Below are positions 56,906 through 64,000 of a stretch of DNA of 64,000 bases, one piece after another. The notes beneath the pieces were generated by a model. That model was not told the origin of the DNA, did no database searches, and was given only the letters and a program-made list of their open reading frames with translations. Origin of the DNA: Platanthera guangdongensis (taxonomy: Eukaryota > Streptophyta > Magnoliopsida > Asparagales > Orchidaceae); assembly GCA_039583875.1 (NCBI GenBank), contig CM077162.1:55021675-55085674 (forward strand), given 5' to 3'. How positions within the stretch are numbered: the first letter of the stretch is position 1; each line of letters begins with the position of its first letter. Made by a program: the position numbers and the translations under genes.

Positions 56906-57366
56906 AGGAGTGGAGAAGACGCAGAAGGTTTTAAATGCGGTAGGTGGGAGAAAGGTCGTGGCCTATTTATAGAAGGAAAAGGGAGGGAAAACGTCCCATC
57001 GGCTGGAAGGTGTGCGGATAGCAAAAATGCACCCTGACTCTTCGATTTCCGAGCCCGCCACTAGTTCCCTCCTATTCGCCGCGCTCCTATGAAAGTTACG
57101 CGGAAGCGAGTCACGCTGACTCGCGTCCGCCAGAGTGGTGAGCGAGCCACGCTGGCTCGCGCCCCCTAAGAAAAGCTAAACAGAAGCTACAAAGATAATA
57201 CGCCACAAGCATGGGCCCGTCAGCGGGCGAGCGGTGTCAAATATTTACAAACAATAAGTCCGTTACTCCAAGAAGAGAAATAAGTTCATAGTTATAACGC
57301 ACGAGCTGATCCAGAGATAGGTGCGACCCAGGCCCGCAGGCCGACGACGAGGAAGGGGTGGGTGGT

Positions 57367-58480
57367 TCAGTATTGAATCCACTTCCACCTACCCCTCCCT
57401 CGCACCCCGTAACGGGGCGGCAGGCGAGGATAAAAGTACTCGCGGACCGCCAGCAGTTCCCGCTGGGCCAGGTCGACCTGTTTCGTGGCATGCCGGTGTC
57501 GTTCCTCCCCTCGGGTAATGTGTGCTCCCGTGGAAGTCGTCCCGTTGCCGTCTTCTGGGCGCCTCATGCCCTCCAGAATCGCGAAGCACTCCTCCGCCTC
57601 AGCCTTGTCCTCGTCCACCCTGTCGTAAACCTCCTGCAACATCAGGGAGTGCTTCTGGAACAGTCGGGTCATCCGCCTCTTCATCTCCTCGGCATCCTGC
57701 CGGTCGCCCAGGTATTCTGAGATGTGGTCCGCATAAGGGGGAGGCGGGTACCCCCCACTGATGTCGACGTCAGAGGATGAGATCGCATTGAAGCCTGCAA
57801 ATATAGGAAAGGTCAGAAAAAGCAAGCGGACGGTCGTAAGCAAGCGGGTGCGCAAACTCACATGGGGTCGGCACATCCCCCGTGCTGGTATGCGGGCATG
57901 AAGTACCTGGCTGGCCCTGGAAGAGCTCGCCTTCAAGAGTCGCGAATGATTTTCCTAGCCCGGGGCGGGTTGGCAACGGAGGAATCTGCGGAGGCGGGTC
58001 GGTAGCCCCTGGGATGGAAGCAGTAGTAAGGGATCAGGTAAGGAGCGAACAAGCAAGAAAGCGGGAAAAGAGTTGACTCACCAGTGGTCACTAGAGGAGC
58101 AGTCAGAACCGTGGGAAGGGCATATCCCGAAGCCGAGGGGCCTGCCACCCGCTCAGTTACCCGCGGGGAGGAGTGCCTCGACTCCATTCCCTCGCCTCCG
58201 CCATCGTGAGACGTCTCCTGCAAAGGAGAGATCAAAATCAGAATGAAAGTAACATCAAGGCAGCCGGCCCGCGTACAACATGCATGGACTCAGCACCGGC
58301 CGCCGAGCCAGACGCGTGGGCATCATTCGGGGGAGATCGTCTGATCATCTTCGCCTTCTTTGGCCTGAAGGCGGGACTGGGCGACCCTTGCGCCAGCTAA
58401 GGAGCGGCATCAATGACCTGCGCCTGCGTCCCCTTCCTCGCGGCCGCTAGGCGAGCTCGCATTTCTTCTGATATGGGCAT
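57367..58480 (-). pseudogene. Antisense spliced gene 2 of the Tat element
   Basis: Four exons suggested by splice signals: 58480-58277, 58217-58082, about 57998-57862 and 57794-57367. Introns end tttgcag, catcccag and tttgcag. The start is MPISEEMRARLAAARKGTQA. One stop (TAG at 58397-58399) interrupts exon 1. The second exon is Ser/Pro-rich. The last exon is the best preserved: an acidic helical segment (SSDVDISGGYPPPPYADHIS, VYDRVDEDKAEAEECFAIL, RELLAVREYFYPRLPPRYG). No known domain recognised. It sits just inside the 3' LTR and would be transcribed away from it, as accessory antisense frames of Tat elements are. Confidence 0.5.
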
Positions 58481-58656
58481 CGCTCAGTTACAGTAGTTCG
58501 CAAAGAAAAGAAAGCAGAAGGATGAGGGTTTTTCCCTTGAGCCTGGTGTTGTATTTATAGCACATTGGTGGGACCCACCAAAAGATTCCCTCCAGCTCAG
58601 CAATTACTCACCGAACACGTGGGGTTGGATGATTCTTTTCGAGCTTTGCCAAACTC

Positions 58657-58671
58657 AAAAAGAGCGGGGAT
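58657..58671 (+). other. Polypurine tract of the Tat element
   Basis: aaaaagagcggggat before tg and the 3' LTR, nearly identical to 38997-39010. Confidence 0.85.
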
Positions 58672-58673
58672 TG

Positions 58674-59643
58674 TGTACAACCCAGTGTTCGTCGAGTGGG
58701 ACCGCCAGACAGGAGAGACAGGCGGGCGAGCGGGTCAGGACAGATTTTCTGTCACCATCTTCTAAGGCGTTGAGTGATGCCCACCCTGTTGACGCCATCT
58801 TCTAAGGCGTTGAGTGAAGCCCGCCCTATCGACACCATCTTCTAAGGCGTTGAGTGTAGCTCGCCCTGTCGACGCCATCTTCTAAGGCGTTGAGTGAAGC
58901 TCGCCCTGGCGACGCTTTCTGAACTTAGCCAGATTTCTTCTCAGTTTTTCTGGCTTTGACAGCTCCTCTGGGTCCGCCAGGCAGGCGAACGAGCCGTGCG
59001 ATCCAGCTTGACCAGCCCGGCTCGCGCTCGCCTCAGCGACCATCCAGCCAAGATCGCCGGTCCGCCTCCGCGCGAGGGGCAGGCGAGTCACAGGAGACCG
59101 GCTCGCGCTCGCCTAAAAAGAGAGGCGAGTTGCAAGAGCCAGACCTCGTCCACCCAGTTGAGTGGCGAGCTGTCCCCGATTCCCCCCTCTGAGTGGGGTG
59201 CAAGTATCAAATGGTTAAACACAATTTGATCCGCCAAGTGTGATTAGGTCTGCATTTAGCTCCTCAGAACATCGGAGTTTCGCTGTTAGCAGACCTCCTT
59301 TTGGCTGCATATAGCCGTTCAGAACAGCGGAGTTGCGCTGTTGGCAGACCCATTTCAAAAATCTATAAATAGGCCAAAGGGGGTACCTCAGAAGGTAAGC
59401 TTTTCAGTTCTCTTACTCTCTCGTCTTATCGCGCTTTCTGAGGTGCTCTTAGCTCAGCACATGCTAAGGAGGGGAAACGCTCTAAGATCTTCCGGGTGTG
59501 TGGTAGGACCTCCGTGCTAGAGCCTTGGGTTAGTTTCAAGTTCTAAGTCTTCGGTCAGCCAAGCTTGCTAGGTAAAGTAAGTGTGCTGTCACCCCTTCCC
59601 CAAGGATTCAGACTGCACAAGAAGCCAGTTTCCGGTTTCAACA
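58674..59643 (+). repeat. 3' LTR of the Tat element (4 units of the 40-bp repeat)
   Basis: 970 bp. The 160-bp difference from the 5' LTR equals exactly four 40-bp units. Confidence 0.9.
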
Positions 59644-60225
59644 CCTGGCTTATCTATTGAAGTTCCCAGATCTGGAAGCAGACCTAGATCCGCATACACT
59701 GCTTGTTTTTGGATTTAGAATGTCAAAAGCCCGTGCTGTTTCCGCTCCTTCAGTTCTCAGTTCGTTCTGCATCCAGAGAAGTATCTTGGATAGGAAATCC
59801 AAAGCAGTAACCATTGATTAGTGCTGTAGACCAGGCCTTCTTTAGTTGACGCCATAGCTTTCCCCATCAAAGGTTTTTGGACACTATTTATATCTAAAAG
59901 TGAACGGGTTTTCTGCATTATATCTACAATGATCTTTTTTTATTAGAAAAAGTGCAAATGTATGTGTAACTGATTTTGGGTGTATTATGCATGATCAAAT
60001 CTCATACTCATTTACATGTACAGATATCTATTACGATGAATATGAGAGCTTTTCAAAATAAAACCAAGATTGCTAGTTAACACGAGTTATAGATCATTGT
60101 TATACATCCTTATTTTGGGTCACATGTTGCATAAATATTTTTGTTAAAAAAAATTATCAAAAATCAGAATGTTTTGCTTGGTGCCCGGGTCGAACGAAAA
60201 TCCTGGGTCCGTCACTGGGCGGGAG

Positions 60226-60954
60226 GACTATTTGTAGTTTGTGATTTTTGGAGAAGCATTTGCAAGATGTCATCTGTGCTTATTGTTGGAAGGTTCTCTT
60301 ACTACGAATTAAAAACAGGGAGGCTCCTTGAGAGCTTTCTCTATTGGCACCACTTTTTAAAATTTTTTGGCGACATTCCACTTAACTCCTTCAAAATCCC
60401 AAAAAAGGGTCGGACCAACCCAGCTCAAGTATTTGAGGGAGCAACTAAAAGGGGAGAACAAAAGAAGTTGATGTTGCCATGTCTTGTGAACTATGCAGGC
60501 AATTTCCAAAAAAAGGTAGTTCAATTTATGTATTTATATAATAAAATCTCCTCTTTTTTAGAAGTTTTGAAGGCCCTTTTATCCCGTCTAATTCTACACT
60601 ACCCAATGGGTCCAGCAATGTAGTATTTGATACAAATCAATAACATTGATGTATTGTGTGAATCTTGACATTATCATGATTATATGAATTTCTACTTCAT
60701 GTTGAAGTTGATCCCACACTTTTCGACTCATGGGAATGACACTTCCATTCTCGAAGTGAAAGTGATGTGGATTAGTGACAGGACTGACAGGGGAGATCGG
60801 GCCACCACTTGGCGCAACATGCATTTGTGTACTCACGTAGCCACGCAGGAAGCATTGATAAAATCGACGATATGAGACAACGAGCGCGTCTAGAGCACCG
60901 TTCTTCCATCCTTTCGTAACCCTACTCTCTTAAGCACACTCCCCCTTCTGCATC
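60226..60954. other. Unassigned DNA right of the hAT-like element
   Basis: An open frame (to 60623) starts inside the transposon and has no recognised domain. Nothing else supported. Confidence 0.4.
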
Positions 60955-60972
60955 CTCCTTACCTTTGCTGCT

Positions 60973-61390
60973 AACCACTCCATCTCCTTCCCCAGCCGCA
61001 TACCCCCAACTCTTCACTCTCCTGATCACGCTCCAAGCCGGAAATCTCGAACCCATTTCTGGCTCAAAGTTGCAAACCTTTCGACCGATCCCCGCTGCAA
61101 GCCACAACTACCATTTCCGACTCCTGCTGCAAGACGGGCCCTGATCCCCCGTTTTAGTCAGAAGACCGCCCATGCCCCCTCTCCACTGCCTCCAGTCGCA
61201 TGTCTCGTCATCTCCTTTTCCGACCCACTACTACTGAGCCACCACTTCCCACTTGCCTCCACCAGCCGCTGCCCAGTCCATTCCAACTCCTACTACCTCT
61301 TCCTACAAGCTACAATCACTCGACATCAGTCCACACTGTCGAATCTTCGCGCTTTCCAATATTTTAGTATGTGTTTCTTCTTCTTTATTG
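60973..61390 (+). repeat. Second copy of the gamma-tubulin-type 5' leader, without the exon
   Basis: Alignable with 42884-43265 (cgctgcaa[a/g]ccacaactaccatttccga, cccgttttagtc, accagccgctgcccagtcca, acatcagtccacactg), with small indels. Homology stops at the probable 5'-UTR donor, which is lost here (cgctttccaat replaces cttgtgagt). Confidence 0.75.
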
Positions 61391-61712
61391 ATTATTGGAT
61401 GAATATCACATAGTTGTTTGGGAATCTCGACTCGTTTGTGTAATTATTTTACTTTCATATTATCCTATAAACTCATTTATGAAAGTTACACCTCTTGCGA
61501 AGTGAAATTTGTCTTGCTTGCTTAACTGAAAATCATTGTGAATGTTGTGTTATGTTGCTAACCTTTTCTAACATTTTCGCTCAATCTAATTCCAAATTCA
61601 TTCAAATTATATGTGTATCATAGAAATTAGGTTTGCTTGAGTCAACCCTGCACCACTTGTATATTTTTGCATTAGTGTCAGTCCACTTTCACAGCCTACC
61701 CTGCATTATATT

Positions 61713-61726
61713 TGGTATCAGAGCCC
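61713..61726 (+). other. Primer-binding site (tRNA-iMet) of the right-hand gypsy remnant
   Basis: tggtatcagagccc, a perfect plant-type iMet site. Confidence 0.8.
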
Positions 61727-61896
61727 AAAGTTTGGGCCACTTGCATGTTACGTAATAGTAGGCCTTATCGTCAGCCCATGTACGATCCAAAACTAACCGA
61801 TGATAGTCGTATCAGCTTTCGTCGTATTAGTGGTATCTGCTTTCATCGTATCATAGTCGCTTGCTCGACCAATTTTTTTTCCTTCAGTAAGGATCC

Positions 61897-62190
61897 ATGT
61901 CTGTCACTGAGTACATGGATTGTTTTGATGAGTTAGTGGTGAAGAGTGATATCCGTGAGGTCCCAATCATGACCATTTCTTAATTTCGGTCTGATATTCG
62001 TACTATAAGGTAATTTATCATAACTCGAAATCTCTCGAGCAGACATATCAGCTCGCCCTTCGTTATGAACAGTTTTTGAGATCCGCAAGAGCTGGTCGAT
62101 GAGATTCTCACCTTGACCTCCGCAGTACGAGTCTCTCACATACTAATGTCACCGCGAAGCCTACCACTGTCCTGCTAGCCACAACAAAAG
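61897..62190 (+). pseudogene. gag fragment of the right-hand gypsy remnant
   Basis: MSVTEYMDCFDELVVKSDIR and then VPIMTIS, stop, FRSDIR; after a shift, SLEQTYQLALRYEQFLRSA. These are the conserved matrix/capsid words of gypsy gag. 62190-63270 has short acidic frames and a repeated cctggtgaggatgagattca (62491 and 62619) but no domain. Confidence 0.7.
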
Positions 62191-63282
62191 TGATACATGA
62201 CGTAGATTGCTCTCACCCCAGTGAGGTGTTTAGCCTAGTGAGTGACCTATCTCTTATTTCTGACCCGTCTCTTATAACCCCGACTGAGAGCGATCCTGAG
62301 CGACCTATTGAGTCTGTAGTGTTGTGTCCCTTACCCACACCTCTTCCTCTGCCATACACCGGGTTAGTTAGCACCCCAACTAAACACCCATTTCTTGACA
62401 CTGCACCCACAGATCCATTCTTGAGTATAAGTCTATATCGCTCTCCAATTGTCATTACCTTGAGTTACATCACGATCGAGAGCCAAGAGCCTGGTGAGGA
62501 TGAGATTCATTCACGAGGACACTACCCCTTACGATGGTACTCATCCGGAGGATCTTGACCCGAGTGACGAGTTCTATGACGAGCCCTCAATTGAACCTCC
62601 CGATGATCCGCTGCATCCTGGTGAGGATGAGATTCAGGCGAGCCCCGCATGTATGATTATCAATTTATTGATGCCTCTTCCATTATCGTCCATAACCGCA
62701 CCACAAAGGATGAATATTGTGTGGAACATCCAATATTTAGGACACCACCTGCTGATATATCACACTCTCGACGAGTTTTGAGATGCACCACCTGCTAACC
62801 CACCAGACAATTTCTTTATTTTCGGGGATACTCCCCACGTTATAGAGACAACTTCTAGTCTGTGTACACGATTTTCACCCAGGTGGTTGTCTCATTCGCG
62901 ATAACTTATCGTACACACCTCCTAGTGAGCCCCATGACGTGTCAAGTTTCCGGCGAGTCATTTGTCTTCTTACGAGCTCGTATTTGAGTATAGATGTCTC
63001 ACATGGTTACCTGAACACTCGTCGTACACAGGATGAGTTTTTCTACACTCCACCGAGAGAGTCTCCTGATAGACCACCTCCTTTGATAAATTTTCAGGTC
63101 ATTATTAGATTTTCCCTTAGAAAGCATATAATGTTCGTCGTATTTTTTTGCATCATTTGCATGAGTCCGTTGAGTCATTTCTTCATTATTTGCATGTGTC
63201 TGTTGAGTTGTTTATCCATCATTTGCATATGTGGTATGAGTCAGTCTGACAAAGAATCCATAATGATAATAAATTTTGTAAA

Positions 63283-63560
63283 TCACATACAGATGTTCAC
63301 TGATAAGAGTAGGTACTTCGTGAAGGCGAGCAAGTTATGGTGAGAATCTGTGTTGTAACGTTCCATGCGAGGCTTGCTAAAAGCTTGAGCGTTAGGCGAA
63401 TGAATCCCTATATAATCATGAGACGGATCAATGCAACCACCTATGATCTTGATATCACTGCAAGTATAGGTATCCATCCGATATTTAATGTTGGAGATCT
63501 GACGTCATACTACGAGTCTCGCGAGTATGTGGACTCAAGCAGTTGGGACTCCCAGCCGCC
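63283..63560 (+). pseudogene. Integrase C-terminal fragment of the right-hand gypsy remnant
   Basis: From about 63283 a HADKHRRFVEF-like segment is frame-disrupted. From 63337 the frame reads MVRICVVTFHARLAKSLSVR, YIIMRRINATTYDLDI and IHPIFNVGDLTSYYE, the canonical end of a gypsy integrase. The open frame continues with Pro-rich sequence to 63831 but no further domain is evident. Confidence 0.75.
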
Positions 63561-64000
63561 CACACCTCCACTCTCGTTGCCTTACTACCCTCATAGCCCA
63601 CCCACGTCTGATGACCACTACTACTCACCCACTTTTGACACCCACCCAACAGAAGACTTGTCTTCTTTGGTTCTACCTATGGCACCGCCGATCGCACCGG
63701 AATCCACCACTTATGAGTTGAGCGCTGAGAGCATTTCAGAGACCATATTCCGCCGATACATTCCTACTATAGACGTTGATGACACTTATGTACTTGCAGC
63801 AAAGCATGATCGATTCACCCATGGACTTTGACTTCAGTACGATTGTCTCCATTTACCGGAGATGTCAACTTTTCAGTCTGGGCGAGTTTATTGGCGAGGA
63901 CACTCTTCCATCGACGACACTTGGATGACCTCTGGTGGACCTCTTCGAGTCTTATCTGGCATACATCGAGATAATTCCGATTCCAATTCATCGAGAGATG

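Larger units (their letters stand above)
46854..59643 (+). mobile_element. Ty3/gypsy Tat-lineage retrotransposon with antisense genes
   Basis: 12.8 kb, LTRs 46854-47983 and 58674-59643, tgta...caaca. Flanking tctgg (46849-46853) and cctgg (59644-59648) are a likely target duplication with one mismatch. Sense genes gag, PR, RT, RNase H, a second RNase H and INT are followed by a 72-bp minisatellite and two spliced genes on the opposite strand. The second (archaeal-type) RNase H and the long 3' region are hallmarks of the Tat clade (Retand/Ogre/Grande relatives). All sense genes except the protease block carry stops or frameshifts. Confidence 0.92.
46411..60217. mobile_element. Non-autonomous hAT-like DNA transposon containing a nested Tat retrotransposon
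   Basis: Perfect 8-bp target duplication ggcgggag at 46403-46410 and 60218-60225. The right end, read inward on the minus strand, is cagtgacggaccca; the left end is taggtgcggaccca (10 of 14 match). Both are followed by a cccgggca-type word. An 8-bp duplication and a cagtgacggacccagg end fit a plant hAT group (family knowledge, not searched). Without the retrotransposon it is about 1 kb (46411-46853 plus 59644-60217) with no transposase, so it is an internally deleted or non-autonomous copy. Confidence 0.7.
61391..64000 (+). mobile_element. Internally deleted Ty3/gypsy remnant
   Basis: A tRNA-iMet primer site (tggtatcagagccc, 61713-61726) follows a probable LTR end (cctgca at 61705; the LTR start was not found). 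gag is followed about 1.1 kb later by an integrase C-terminus, with no protease, RT or RNase H between them. It runs off the right edge. Confidence 0.65.

Noticed and set aside
60141..60623. A 160-codon open frame as a possible host gene.
   Set aside because: It begins inside the hAT-like element and crosses its end and target duplication. No domain or splice pattern.

Overview
The window is nuclear DNA of a flowering plant. The evidence is plant-type LTR retrotransposons of both superfamilies, an L1-type LINE, CACTA-like and hAT-like DNA transposon remnants, GT-AG introns, and the first coding exon of gamma-tubulin. I could not place it below angiosperm from sequence alone. It is a repeat-dense, probably heterochromatic block, and I see no complete ordinary host gene. 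Most long open frames belong to transposable elements or to their tandem repeats.

Layout. (1) 1-2.65 kb: end of a Tat-lineage Ty3/gypsy element, with a ~111-bp tandem array, a broken antisense spliced gene and a GC-rich stretch. (2) 2.65-6.08 kb: CACTA-type subterminal repeats, then two exon-like pieces split by a 5'-truncated LINE with a 15-bp target duplication, then a dispersed repeat. (3) 6,082-10,879: a young Ty1/copia element on the minus strand. Its LTRs differ at 2 of 374 bp, its pol has one in-frame stop, and it has no gag. (4) ~11.2-42.09 kb: a three-tier nest. An old copia (minus strand) was split at 12,068/39,720 by a Tat-like non-autonomous element (LTRs 12,069-12,778 and 39,013-39,719) whose interior is nearly all tandem repeats. 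Two copies of a chromodomain-bearing Ty3/gypsy (Tekay/Del-like) then entered its 47-bp array in opposite orientations (18,353-28,035 plus; 28,635-38,711 minus). (5) 42.1-46.4 kb: a dispersed repeat and an orphan gamma-tubulin 5' leader plus exon 1, with part of the leader duplicated. (6) 46,411-60,217: a short hAT-like element (8-bp target duplication) with a decayed autonomous-type Tat element inside it (46,854-59,643). That element has gag, protease, RT, RNase H, a second RNase H, integrase, a 72-bp minisatellite and two antisense spliced genes. (7) 60.2-64 kb: a second copy of the gamma-tubulin leader and an internally deleted gypsy element.

How the parts relate. Target-site duplications set the order of insertion at nearly every level. 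The repeat-filled Tat-like element shares its primer-binding site (complementary to plant tRNA-Phe), polypurine tract and LTR ends with the coding Tat element at 47-59 kb. It also keeps the last ten codons of an integrase, so it looks like a deletion derivative mobilised in trans. In both chromodomain copies gag and pol are separated by a 71-74-nt GT-AG intron whose removal would keep the frame. These are the most interesting signals in the window.
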